Shown one piece after another: positions 22,489 through 30,707 of a DNA stretch of 64,000 nt. A program made the position numbers and the translations under genes. The notes under the pieces were generated by a model, which did no database searches, was not told where the DNA came from, and saw only the letters and a list, made by a program, of their open reading frames with translations. Source of the stretch: Ramlibacter henchirensis (GTDB lineage Bacteria; Pseudomonadota; Gammaproteobacteria; Burkholderiales; Burkholderiaceae_C); NCBI RefSeq assembly GCF_004682015.1, contig NZ_SMLM01000001.1:682001-746000 (forward strand), written 5' to 3'. Each line of letters begins with the position of its first letter. The stretch's first letter is position 1.

Positions 22489-23970
22489 ATGCGCACTGTC
22501 ATGGTGACCGACAAGAAGCTGGAGTGGTTCGAGATTCCCGACGCTACTGTCCTGGGCGCCCGCAGCTACCTGGCGGAGCACGAGAGCGGCCGTGGGGCCA
22601 GCGTCAGGGTGCTCAACCTGTGCCGCACCGGCCGCTATCAGGGACGGGGGTACTACGTTTCGCTGCTCGCCGAGGCCCGTGGCGATCGGCCGATTCCCGA
22701 CGTGAAGACGGTCGAGGACCTGAAGTCCGAGGCCCGCGTGCAGGCGCTCTCGGCCCAGCTCGAAGCGCTGGTGCGCGAGACGCTGCATCACGATGAGAGC
22801 GACCTCTTCGAGCTCGACGTCTATATGGGGAGGGATCCGGCGCAGCGCCACCAGGCACTCGCCGAGCAACTCTTCGCGAAAGTGCGCGCGCCGCTGCTGC
22901 GCGCCCTGTTTCGCCGCGTCGAGGGCCGCTGGCGCCTCGATGGACTCGAGGCGATCGGCATCGCCGACATTCCGGCGCAGCACCGCGCATTCCTGCTGGA
23001 GGCGGCCAAGGCATTCGTGGCCGAGGCGTCGGCGCCCAAGCCGCAGCGCACCGGCGCGGTCCGGCCGCGCCTGGCCATCCTGTGGGACCCGGATGAACCG
23101 CACAAGCCGTCCAACGAGGAAGCGCTGCAACGGCTCCTGCGTGCCGCTCCCCTGGTGGGACTGGAGGCCGAGCTCATCGGGCCCGACGCACTGGAGCGCC
23201 TCCCGGAATTCGACGGCCTGTTCAACCGGGCGAGCCCCGAGGTCGACGGCGTGACCTACGAGTTCGTGCGCCGTGCGGAGTCGCTGGGCATGCCGGTCAT
23301 CGACGATCCCGAGTCCATCCTCAGGTGCCTGAACAAGGTGTACATGCACGAGCTGATGAGCCGGCATCGCATTGCCCAGCCACGCACCCTCGTCGTGCAC
23401 CGCGCCAACGTCGAGCAGGTCGTGCCGTCGCTGGGGCTCCCATGCGTGCTCAAGCTGCCGGACAGCGGCTTCGGCCTGGACGTGGTGAAGATCGAATCGG
23501 AAGGCCAGTTGCGGCGCGAGGCAGAGCGGTTCTTCAAGGTGTCGGAGCTCTTCGTCGCGCAGGAGTGGCTGCCCACCGGCTTCGACTGGCGAGTGGGCGT
23601 CTACGACCGGCGGCCGCTGTTCGTCTGCAAATACTTCATGGCGCCCGGCCACTGGAAGGTGAACCAGGTCGCCGAAGGGCAGCGGCTGATCGAGGGCAAG
23701 ACGGAGGCGATGTCGGTCGGCGAGGCGCCGGAGCAGGTGGTCGACACGGCGGTGCGCGCGGCCAACCTGATCGGCCGAGGGCTGTACGGAGTGGACCTGA
23801 AGCAAGTCGAGGACCGCGTCTACCTGATCGAGGTCAACTGCAATCCGAACATCGACGCGGGCAACGAAGACCAGGTGCTGGGCGAGGCGCTCTACCGCGA
23901 AGTCCTTGGCGTGTTCGCGCGCCGCATCGCGGAGCTCCGAAGCGGCGCGGCCCGGATCTCCGCCGCATGA
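22489..23970 (+). CDS. RLAN-domain ATP-grasp ligase (RimK-like)
   Basis: A 493-residue protein with two parts. Residues about 1-195 are a RimK-like ATP-grasp N-terminal (RLAN) domain (GARSYLAEHESGRGASVRVL, GRYQGRGYYVSLLAEARGD). Residues about 200-480 are an ATP-grasp core (SLGLPCVLKLPDSGFG, VAQEWLPTGFDWRVGV) with the metal-binding end LIEVNCNPNIDAGNED. It should form an amide bond, adding an amino acid or similar to an unknown acceptor. The ATG at 22489 begins the conserved MRTVMVTD segment. It precedes an M17 aminopeptidase by 30 bp, so the two are likely co-transcribed. Confidence 0.82.
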   Translation: MRTVMVTDKKLEWFEIPDATVLGARSYLAEHESGRGASVRVLNLCRTGRYQGRGYYVSLLAEARGDRPIPDVKTVEDLKSEARVQALSAQLEALVRETLHHDESDLFELDVYMGRDPAQRHQALAEQLFAKVRAPLLRALFRRVEGRWRLDGLEAIGIADIPAQHRAFLLEAAKAFVAEASAPKPQRTGAVRPRLAILWDPDEPHKPSNEEALQRLLRAAPLVGLEAELIGPDALERLPEFDGLFNRASPEVDGVTYEFVRRAESLGMPVIDDPESILRCLNKVYMHELMSRHRIAQPRTLVVHRANVEQVVPSLGLPCVLKLPDSGFGLDVVKIESEGQLRREAERFFKVSELFVAQEWLPTGFDWRVGVYDRRPLFVCKYFMAPGHWKVNQVAEGQRLIEGKTEAMSVGEAPEQVVDTAVRAANLIGRGLYGVDLKQVEDRVYLIEVNCNPNIDAGNEDQVLGEALYREVLGVFARRIAELRSGAARISAA

Positions 23971-24000
23971 ACCGGCCTGCGCGCAATCCGCCCGTCACCC

Positions 24001-25503
24001 ATGGAATTCAGCGTCAACTGCGGCAGCCCCGAGCAGCAGCGCACAGGCTGCATCGTGGTCGGGGTCTACGAAGGGCGCAAGCTTTCGCCTCCTGCGGTGG
24101 AGCTCGACACCGCATCGGCCCACGCTCTCGATGACGTGATCCGGCGCGGTGACCTCGAAGGCGAGCTCGGCACGACGCTCCTGCTCCACGCGCTGCCGAA
24201 GATCGCCTCCGAGCGCGTGCTTCTCGTCGGCCTGGGCCCCGAGCGCGAATTCCTGGAGGGCAGCTATCGCAAGTCGCTCTCCTGCGCGATGGACACGCTT
24301 CGGACCACAGGGGCCGCGGAGGCGACGATCTGCCTCAACGAGCTGCCCGTGAACGGCCGCGACGGCGGATGGAAGATCGAGCAGGCGGTGCTTGCCGTGA
24401 TGGAGGGCATGTACCGCTTCGACAAGCTGAAGAGCAAACCTTCGCAAGGCAGGCGCGCACTGGGGAAGGTGGTCTTCCATGTCGCTCACCGGTCTGAGGC
24501 GGAAGAGGGCGAGGCTGCCATCCATCGGGCCGTGGCGATCGGAGAGGGCATCGTGGTCGCCAAGGATCTGGGCAACATGCCCGCGAACCTTTGCACCCCG
24601 GCGTATCTCGCCGACCAGGCGCGGGAAGCCGGCCAGCGCCATGGCTTCGAGGTGAAGGTCCTCGAGCGGGACGACATGGAGAAGCTCGGCATGGGCGGAT
24701 TCCTCGCGGTCGCGCGCGGCAGCCGCCAGCCGCCCAAGCTCATCGTCATGGAGTACCGGGGCGCCGAGCGCGACGCGCAGCCGGTGGCCCTCGTCGGCAA
24801 GGGGATTACGTTCGACACGGGCGGCATCTCCATCAAGCCCGCGTCGGAGCTGGACGAAATGAAGTTCGACATGTGCGGAGCGGCGAGCGTGTTCGGCGCA
24901 CTGCACGCGGCCGCGCTCATGAAGCTGCCGCTCAACGTGGTCGGCATCATTCCGGCCACGGAGAACATGCCCGACGGCAACGCGATCAAGCCCGGCGACG
25001 TGGTGACCACGATGTCCGGCCAGACCGTGGAAATCCTCGACACGGACGCGGAAGGGCGCGTCGTTCTCTGCGACGCGCTCACCTACGCCGGGAAGTACAA
25101 CCCCGCTGCCGTCGTCGACATCGCGACGCTGACGGGCGAGATCGTGAGCGCGCTCGGCGACGTCGCCAGCGGCATGTTCTCCAATGACGACGCGCTGGCG
25201 CGCGAAGTCCTGGAGGCGGGCGAAGAAGCGTGGGACCGCGCCTGGCAGATGCCGCTCTGGGACGAGTACCAGGACGCGCTCAAGTCGAGCTTCGCGGACC
25301 TGCCGAACATCGGCTCGCGCGCCGACTGCGCGCCTGTCGCAGCCTGCTTCCTCTCGCGGTTCACGAATGGCTACGCGTGGGTGCACCTGGACATTGCGGG
25401 AACGGCGTCCAAGAGCGGTGCGGACAAGGGTGCGACGGGCCGGCCCGTGGCGCTTCTTGCGCATTTCCTCGCTGCCCGCGCGGACAAGCGGCGACGCTGT
25501 TAG
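24001..25503 (+). CDS. pepA: Leucyl aminopeptidase, M17 family
   Basis: A 500-residue M17 metallo-aminopeptidase. The catalytic Lys is Lys267 in VGKGITFDTGGISIKP and the catalytic Arg is Arg353 in DTDAEGRVVL, which also holds metal-binding Asp and Glu. NMPANLCTPAYLA marks the domain junction. It releases N-terminal amino acids from peptides in the cytosol as a hexamer. It is not beside holC or lptFG, where the core pepA of this order usually lies, so it may be a second copy tied to the ATP-grasp gene. It converges with the gene ending at 25500. Confidence 0.88.
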   Translation: MEFSVNCGSPEQQRTGCIVVGVYEGRKLSPPAVELDTASAHALDDVIRRGDLEGELGTTLLLHALPKIASERVLLVGLGPEREFLEGSYRKSLSCAMDTLRTTGAAEATICLNELPVNGRDGGWKIEQAVLAVMEGMYRFDKLKSKPSQGRRALGKVVFHVAHRSEAEEGEAAIHRAVAIGEGIVVAKDLGNMPANLCTPAYLADQAREAGQRHGFEVKVLERDDMEKLGMGGFLAVARGSRQPPKLIVMEYRGAERDAQPVALVGKGITFDTGGISIKPASELDEMKFDMCGAASVFGALHAAALMKLPLNVVGIIPATENMPDGNAIKPGDVVTTMSGQTVEILDTDAEGRVVLCDALTYAGKYNPAAVVDIATLTGEIVSALGDVASGMFSNDDALAREVLEAGEEAWDRAWQMPLWDEYQDALKSSFADLPNIGSRADCAPVAACFLSRFTNGYAWVHLDIAGTASKSGADKGATGRPVALLAHFLAARADKRRRC

Positions 25504-26054
25504 ATGTACTCCGCCTGGGCGCTTTCGGCAGCGGCCACGAGGGGGCGCATCCACGGCAACGCCATGGATGCCGTGCGATGCACGGACACGTGGATGCCCT
25601 GAATGGCGTCCGTCTGGACGTCGCGGTAGACGAGCTGGCCGTCCAGGGACGAACCGCGGTCCTGGATCTTCAGCAGTGCGGTGGCCGCCAGCAAAGGCGC
25701 GTCACCGCCCGGCGACGGTCCGAGCGTGACATACCCGTCCGATATCCTGCCTTCCAGGTGCACCTGCAGTTTCGCGCTGCGGTCGCCGGAACAATGCCGG
25801 ATCCAGAGGAGCCCGCGCAGATCACGCGCTTGTTGCTCGAGGCTCAGGCGGATTTCGGTCCATTCCCCCGCGGTCGGGACCGGTGCACTGCCCAAGCCGG
25901 TCCACACGCCGGCAATCCTGTCCCCTCGATACCTCCAGTTGCGCAACAGTGGCAGCACGTGATGCACCCACGCGTCCTTGAGCGTCATCAGAAAAAGGGT
26001 CGCGACCAGGGCGCCACCGGCACCCAACAGAAGGTAAATGGCTATCTCATCCAT
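25500..26054 (-). CDS. Hypothetical single-pass membrane protein
   Basis: A 184-residue protein I do not recognise. One N-terminal membrane helix (IAIYLLLGAGGALVATLFLM, about residues 5-24) is followed by HHVLPLLRNWRYRGDRIAG. A soluble domain of alternating beta strands comes next, including a GVWTGLGSAPVPTAGEWTEI opening like a small lipocalin-type or calycin barrel. It is convergent with pepA, overlapping by 4 bp. Nothing in the context assigns a role. Confidence 0.6.
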   Translation of the reverse strand: MDEIAIYLLLGAGGALVATLFLMTLKDAWVHHVLPLLRNWRYRGDRIAGVWTGLGSAPVPTAGEWTEIRLSLEQQARDLRGLLWIRHCSGDRSAKLQVHLEGRISDGYVTLGPSPGGDAPLLAATALLKIQDRGSSLDGQLVYRDVQTDAIQGIHVSVHRTASMALPWMRPLVAAAESAQAEYI

Positions 26055-26222
26055 AAGCCGACTTTCTCATGCTGCGAGCCCGTTTCCTGTTTGCGCTTGC
26101 AACAACGAGCGCGAAGAAGGGTGCAGGTGGACACCAGGCACATGCGACGGGAGTTCGGCGAGCGGGACATCTCCACGACTTCGAGGGCCAGCACAATCGC
26201 GGCTTCACCAACGCGGGCACGC

Positions 26223-26669
26223 ATGCGCAACCTCCTTCTCTTCTTCCATCTGGCCGGCGCGATTTTCTGGATGGGCGGCATGGGCTTCATGCTGCTTGCC
26301 CTGCGTCCGGCTGCCGCCGCAACGCTGCAGCCGGCCGAGCGCCTTCGACTGCTGACCGACGTGCTGCGCCGCTTTTTCCCGGTGGTGGGTATCTCGATCG
26401 TCGTGCTGCTGCTCTCCGGCGGCGCGGTGATGTTTTCCGCCTGGGGGCAAGGCATGCCGCGCGGCTGGCATGCGATGGCGGGCATCGGCGCAGTCATGAT
26501 GCTGCTGTTCGCCCATATCGTGGCCGCTCCCTACCGCCGGCTACGGCGAGCGGTGGCCGCGTCCGACTGGCCCGAAGGGGCGCTCCGCATGGGGCAGATC
26601 GCGCTGCTCGTGCGGATCAACTTTGCGCTCGGCTGGATGGCGATCCTGGCCGTGCTCCTCTGGCGCTGA
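26223..26669 (+). CDS. CopD-like four-helix membrane protein
   Basis: A 148-residue integral membrane protein with four helices: about residues 3-26 (LLLFFHLAGAIFWMGGMGFM), 52-70, 82-100 and 127-147. The first helix carries the HLAGAIFWMG motif of CopD/DUF2269-type proteins, where the His may bind copper or haem. No copper genes flank it. The ATG at 26223 precedes RNLLLFFHL. Longer in-frame starts add a non-hydrophobic leader and are unlikely. Confidence 0.68.
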   Translation: MRNLLLFFHLAGAIFWMGGMGFMLLALRPAAAATLQPAERLRLLTDVLRRFFPVVGISIVVLLLSGGAVMFSAWGQGMPRGWHAMAGIGAVMMLLFAHIVAAPYRRLRRAVAASDWPEGALRMGQIALLVRINFALGWMAILAVLLWR

Positions 26670-26695
26670 GCACCCACTGCACAGCTCGCCGGCGG

Positions 26696-26727
26696 AAAAG
26701 AAAAAAGGCCTTGCAGAGCAAGGCCTT
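26696..26727 (-). terminator. Rho-independent terminator after tRNA-Ala
   Basis: AAGGCCTTGC (26705-26714) and GCAAGGCCTT (26718-26727) form a perfect 10-bp stem with a 3-nt loop. On the minus strand it is followed by TTTTTTCTTTT (about 26694-26704). It lies just downstream of the tRNA CCA end and should end that transcript. It may also serve the plus-strand gene ending at 26669, but the T-run favours the minus strand. Confidence 0.85.
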
Positions 26728-26737
26728 GGAAAGATTG

Positions 26738-26813
<76 letters not shown>

Positions 26814-26825
26814 ACAACGACACGT

Positions 26826-26854
26826 ATTCTAGCGCAAGCGGGGCGCGTTTCGAA
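26826..26854 (-). promoter_or_regulatory. Sigma-70 promoter of tRNA-Ala
   Basis: On the minus strand TTCGAA (26849-26854) and TAGAAT (26826-26831) are separated by exactly 17 bp and lie just upstream of the tRNA 5' end at 26813. The -35 box abuts the stop codon of the dehydrogenase gene ending at 26855. Confidence 0.65.
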
Positions 26855-28213
26855 TCACGCGGCCTTCAACACGGGCGGCGCGAACAGGTCTTCCATCTGC
26901 TTGCGCACCTGCCACGCACGGGTGCTCGTGTCGATCGCCACATCCGACCAGCTCAGGCTCTGGCCCTTGCGCACCGGACGCACGACCTTCACGTCGTGGG
27001 CCAGGCCCAGCGGCACGCCGCCGAGGCGCGCCGACTTCTCGGCCGGCAACAGCTTGCCCCACACGGTGTAGCCGCCCTCACCGTCGAGCACCTCGCCGGG
27101 CTGCAGGTCGCGCTTGGCGGTGGCGACCACGTCCGCGTTCCAAGCCGTGGCCACGCCGGTCGGTTCGCCACGCAGCGCGACGGACGCCACCGAGACGCCG
27201 ACTTCCAGGCCGATCAGGTGCCAGCGCTTGTACAGCGTGAAGTAGCGGCCGCTCGGGTCGGTGTGGGCGTTGTATTCCTCGAAGCAGTTCTTGATGTACT
27301 CGGTCTCCGCCTCGACGGTGACCCACACGCCCATGCGGATGTCGTACGGGATCTTGCGGCCGTCGGCCTCCAGCGAGGAGATCACTTCGACCATGCCCTT
27401 GCGTTCGAGCACGCCGCCCTCGCTCTTCGGACGCGTGACGTACGGAATGTCCTCGACGCTCGCGGGCGGGTACAGCAAGCCGTTGCTCGGAACCGCGAGG
27501 CCCGTCGCGTTCGACACGGCGGTGCTCTCGATCGAAGGCTTCGATCCGTCCAGGAAGCTGTTGAACATCTTCGGGTTCAAGCCGCCGCGTTTCGCTTGCT
27601 CGGGCGTCAGACCGTAGTAGCCCCAAACCGTTTCCGGCGTCGACTCGCTGAAATGCGGCAGCCATTTGTGGCCGCGTCCGGCCGCCACCACGGGGAAGCC
27701 GCAGGTGCGCGCCCAGTCCACCAGGTCGCAGATCAGCGCCGGCTGGTCGCCGAAGGCGAGCGAATACACCACGCCGGCCTCGGCTGCCTTGCGCGCCAGC
27801 AGCGGGCCGCAGAACGCATCGGCTTCCACCGTCACGTTCACCACGTGCTTGCCGTGCGCGAAGGCTTCGAGGCAGTGGTCGACCGCGGCGATCGGGTGTC
27901 CGGTGCATTCGACGATGACGTCGATGGCCGGATGCCGCACCAGCGCCTGCCAGTCTTCGCCGACGTGCGTGGTGCCCGCCTTCACTGCGGCGTCCAGCGA
28001 CGCTGCTTCCGTTCGCGCCGGTTCCCAACCCACGCGGGCGAGGTTGGCGCGCGCGTTGGCCGGCGACAGGTCGGCGATGCCGGCCAGGTGGACGCCGGGC
28101 GTGCGCGGTACCTGCGCCAGGTACATGGAGCCGAACTTGCCCGCGCCGATCAGGCCGACGCGGATCGGCCGGCCCTCGGCCTGCCGCCGCTGGAGCTTGG
28201 CGTGCAGATTCAT
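26855..28213 (-). CDS. NAD(P)-dependent oxidoreductase with C-terminal SAF domain
   Basis: A 452-residue protein. An N-terminal Rossmann fold (RVGLIGAGKFGSMYLAQV, about residues 18-35) is followed by IDVIVECTGHPIAAVDHCLE as in homoserine dehydrogenase NAD-binding domains. The C-terminal third has an SAF-like domain (VVATAKRDLQPGEVLDGEGG). It should oxidise or reduce a small substrate in the cytosol. Identity is unknown. It overlaps the upstream PhyH gene by one base, so the two form a coupled pair under the GntR regulator upstream. Confidence 0.8.
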   Translation of the reverse strand: MNLHAKLQRRQAEGRPIRVGLIGAGKFGSMYLAQVPRTPGVHLAGIADLSPANARANLARVGWEPARTEAASLDAAVKAGTTHVGEDWQALVRHPAIDVIVECTGHPIAAVDHCLEAFAHGKHVVNVTVEADAFCGPLLARKAAEAGVVYSLAFGDQPALICDLVDWARTCGFPVVAAGRGHKWLPHFSESTPETVWGYYGLTPEQAKRGGLNPKMFNSFLDGSKPSIESTAVSNATGLAVPSNGLLYPPASVEDIPYVTRPKSEGGVLERKGMVEVISSLEADGRKIPYDIRMGVWVTVEAETEYIKNCFEEYNAHTDPSGRYFTLYKRWHLIGLEVGVSVASVALRGEPTGVATAWNADVVATAKRDLQPGEVLDGEGGYTVWGKLLPAEKSARLGGVPLGLAHDVKVVRPVRKGQSLSWSDVAIDTSTRAWQVRKQMEDLFAPPVLKAA

Positions 28214-29094
28214 CAGGCCGCCTTCCTCATCTCGTCGATCGGGACGCTGCTGGTCTGCAGCGCGCTGGGCGGCAGGCCGTTCTTCCAGGGGACGTCGACC
28301 GGGTAGTCCTTCAGCAGGCAGTCATCCGGCAGGCACTCGATCGGCGTGAAGTCGCGGTGCGCGATGTACTCGGGCCGCTTGAAGCGGCGGATGTGGTTGG
28401 ACACGGCGCACAGGCTCAGGTAGACGCTCACGCGGTTCCACGGCGACAGGTTGCTGCTGGACGCATGCAGCAGGCAGCTGTGGAACAGGATCATCGACCC
28501 GGCCGGCCCCTTCGGGCTGACGATGCCACCGTTCTTGCCGCCCGCGCGTTCGACCAGTTGCGCGATGAGGTCGTTGTCCACGGTCCAGAGCGGATAGCTG
28601 GTGGTGGTGAGGTCGTGCCTGGCTTCGACCACGCCCTTCTTGTGGCTGCCCGGGATGAACATCAGCGGGCCGTTGTACTCGTTGACGTCGTCCAGGAAGA
28701 TCGCGACGTTCATCGCGCGCTCGGTAGGCATCAGGTCGTCATTGAGCCAGGTGCCGTAGTCCTGGTGCCACTGCCAGACGTCGCCCTCGAAGGCCATCTT
28801 CCCGTTGATCTTGAACTGGTGCATGTAGACCTGCTCGCCGAACAGGTCCACGACCGGCTGCACCATGCGTGGATGCCGCGCCAGCCGGGCGAAAGGCTCG
28901 CTCACCAGGTGCCCCGCGAAGTTGGTGCGCACCGCGTCGCTGCCTTTTTCGCGCACGTTGTACGCCTCGCGCCGGCTGTACAGCTCGGGCACGGCGTCCA
29001 GCAGCTTCTGGGTCTCCTGCGGCGAGAACAGGCTGGGGAAGAACAGGTAGCCCTCCCGGTCGAAATGCTCGAGTTGCTCCTTCGTCAATTGCAT
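28213..29094 (-). CDS. Phytanoyl-CoA dioxygenase (PhyH) family protein
   Basis: A 293-residue Fe(II)/2-oxoglutarate oxygenase. The N-terminus FDREGYLFFPSLFSPQE is typical of PhyH. The iron facial triad is His-x-Asp in WHQDYGTW and a distal His in ILFHSCLLHASS, with Arg in the SPWNRVSVYL strand for 2-oxoglutarate. Relatives hydroxylate ectoine, phytanoyl-CoA or halogenated substrates. The substrate here is open. It lies directly after a GntR gene (10-bp gap) and before the SAF-domain dehydrogenase, which could oxidise the alcohol it makes. Confidence 0.85.
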   Translation of the reverse strand: MQLTKEQLEHFDREGYLFFPSLFSPQETQKLLDAVPELYSRREAYNVREKGSDAVRTNFAGHLVSEPFARLARHPRMVQPVVDLFGEQVYMHQFKINGKMAFEGDVWQWHQDYGTWLNDDLMPTERAMNVAIFLDDVNEYNGPLMFIPGSHKKGVVEARHDLTTTSYPLWTVDNDLIAQLVERAGGKNGGIVSPKGPAGSMILFHSCLLHASSSNLSPWNRVSVYLSLCAVSNHIRRFKRPEYIAHRDFTPIECLPDDCLLKDYPVDVPWKNGLPPSALQTSSVPIDEMRKAA

Positions 29095-29104
29095 GGCTTG
29101 TCTC

Positions 29105-29788
29105 CTATCGGGTCTGAAGGGTAGGGGAGGTGAGGGTCTCGGCCATCCGCCGCGCCAGGTTCTGCGCGGCCTGCCGGCTGTGGTCCTGCATCAGGCGGGC
29201 GGCCGTGTCGCCGTCGCCCGCGGCGATGGCTTTTGCGATCGTTTCGTGTTCGTCCCAAACGGGCTCGCGCTGGCGCGACTGCTGCAGCACCGCGCCCATC
29301 ACGCGGCGCAGGTGGCGCCAGTGCTGGTGCGCGCTCTGCTCGATGAGCGGATTGCCCGAAGCCGCGTAGATCGCGTCGTGAAAGGCCAGGTCCGCATCGA
29401 TCATGGCCTTGACGTTGCGCCCGCGCGCGGCCTTGCGGCCCTGCTCGATCAGCCTGGGGTCGAGCCGGAAGCGCGACGCCGCGGCCAGCCGCGCGGCCAG
29501 GGCATCGAGCGCGCCGCGTACCTGGTAGACGTTGATCGTCCACTGCGCATCGAGCGGCGTGACGAGCAGCCCTCGGCCGGGCGCGTCCTGCACGAAGCCG
29601 TCCTTCTTGAGCAGCCGCAGCGCCTGCAGCACGGGCTGGCGCGACACGGCCAGTTGCTCTGCGATATCTTCCTGGGTGATGCGCTGCCCCGGTGCGAGGG
29701 CGCCTTCGCTGATCGCGTCCAGCAGGCTGCGGTAGACCTGGTCCACCAGGTCGGGTGCTGCTTCGATGCGGACGAGCTTGGGCGTCAT
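29105..29788 (-). CDS. GntR-family transcriptional regulator, FCD subfamily
   Basis: A 227-residue repressor-type regulator. The winged helix is at residues about 8-75 (DLVDQVYRSLLDAISEGALA, then ITQEDIAEQLAVSRQPVLQA). The FCD ligand domain follows, with metal-ligand histidines in DADLAFHDAIY and HETIAKAIAAGD. The start at 29788 is chosen at MTPKLVRIEAA. Upstream codons in this frame have no regulator-like sequence. It heads the PhyH/dehydrogenase operon and diverges from the hydrolase at 29856, with a palindromic site between them. Confidence 0.9.
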   Translation of the reverse strand: MTPKLVRIEAAPDLVDQVYRSLLDAISEGALAPGQRITQEDIAEQLAVSRQPVLQALRLLKKDGFVQDAPGRGLLVTPLDAQWTINVYQVRGALDALAARLAAASRFRLDPRLIEQGRKAARGRNVKAMIDADLAFHDAIYAASGNPLIEQSAHQHWRHLRRVMGAVLQQSRQREPVWDEHETIAKAIAAGDGDTAARLMQDHSRQAAQNLARRMAETLTSPTLQTR

Positions 29789-29809
29789 GGGGTGGCGCAG
29801 GTTCTGAAC

Positions 29810-29821
29810 TCTGTATACAGA
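29810..29821. promoter_or_regulatory. Palindromic GntR/FCD operator
   Basis: TCTGTATACAGA is a perfect 12-bp palindrome 22 bp upstream of the GntR start and 35 bp before the divergent hydrolase start. The TNGTATACNA core is the usual half-site arrangement for FCD-type GntR regulators. It is likely the site through which the regulator controls both its own operon and the hydrolase. Confidence 0.7.
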
Positions 29822-29855
29822 ATACGCCGAATCGGCGCGAAAGGTCAAGGACGGC

Positions 29856-30707
29856 ATGGAAGAGCACGACAGCCAGTGGCACGACCGCATGTACAACAAC
29901 CGGGCGCTGGTGCCCGAGCATCCCGAGCATTTCGACCGCTGGCGGCGCGCATCGAAGATCGCGCGAGAGGCCTGCGAGTGCGTTCTAGACGTGCCCTTCG
30001 GGCCGGGCGCGAACGACAAGGTGGACGTGTTCCCGGCGCCGCGCGCCCGCGCGCAGACCGTCGTCTTCCTGCATGGCGGCTACTGGCGCTCGCTGGACAA
30101 GAGCGACCACTCCTTCGTCGCCGCGCCCTTCCAGGAGTCGGGCGCCTGCGTGATGGTCCCCAACTACGACCTGTGCCCCGCGGTGACCATTCCGCAGATC
30201 GTGCTGCAGTGCGCGCGCGCGGTGGCGTGGGCGTGGAAGCACGCGCCGGACTACGGCGGCGATCCGCGGCAGATCACGGTGATGGGCCATTCGGCCGGCG
30301 GGCACCTCACCGCCATGATGCTGGCGTGCGACTGGCAGGCGCTGGATTCCGAGCTCCCGTCGGACGTCGTCGCGAAGGGCCTGTCCATCTCGGGGCTGCA
30401 CGACCTGCATCCGATCCAGCGCACGCCCTTCCTGCAGGAGACGCTGCGGCTCACCGACGAAGACGCGCTGCGTTGCAGCCCGGCGCTGATATCCGCGCCG
30501 CGCGGCGCCACGCTCTACGCTGTCTGCGGCGCGGACGAGAGCGAGGAGTTCATCCGGCAGAACCGGCTGATCCGCGATGCGTGGGGCGAAGAGGTGGTGG
30601 AGGTCTGCGAGGCGCTGCCGGACCTCAACCACTTCAGCGTGCTGGAGGCGCTGGCTGCGCCGGGGCACCCGCTCCAGCAGCTGGCGCTGGAGCTGGTCTG
30701 GCGCTGA
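29856..30707 (+). CDS. Alpha/beta hydrolase, kynurenine formamidase-like
   Basis: A 283-residue hydrolase with the oxyanion motif FLHGGYWRSLDKS, nucleophile elbow MGHSAGGHL, acid probably in CGADESEEF and His in LPDLNHFSVLE. The HGGYW plus GHSAGGHL combination is typical of arylformamidase-like enzymes. It diverges from the GntR/PhyH/dehydrogenase operon with the shared operator between, so it probably belongs to the same pathway. It converges with guaC with no gap. Confidence 0.82.
   Translation: MEEHDSQWHDRMYNNRALVPEHPEHFDRWRRASKIAREACECVLDVPFGPGANDKVDVFPAPRARAQTVVFLHGGYWRSLDKSDHSFVAAPFQESGACVMVPNYDLCPAVTIPQIVLQCARAVAWAWKHAPDYGGDPRQITVMGHSAGGHLTAMMLACDWQALDSELPSDVVAKGLSISGLHDLHPIQRTPFLQETLRLTDEDALRCSPALISAPRGATLYAVCGADESEEFIRQNRLIRDAWGEEVVEVCEALPDLNHFSVLEALAAPGHPLQQLALELVWR

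Noticed and set aside
24001..25503. Assigning this M17 gene as the sole housekeeping pepA
   Set aside because: It is not beside holC or lptFG as usual in this order, so another copy may exist; the symbol is kept only for the family activity.
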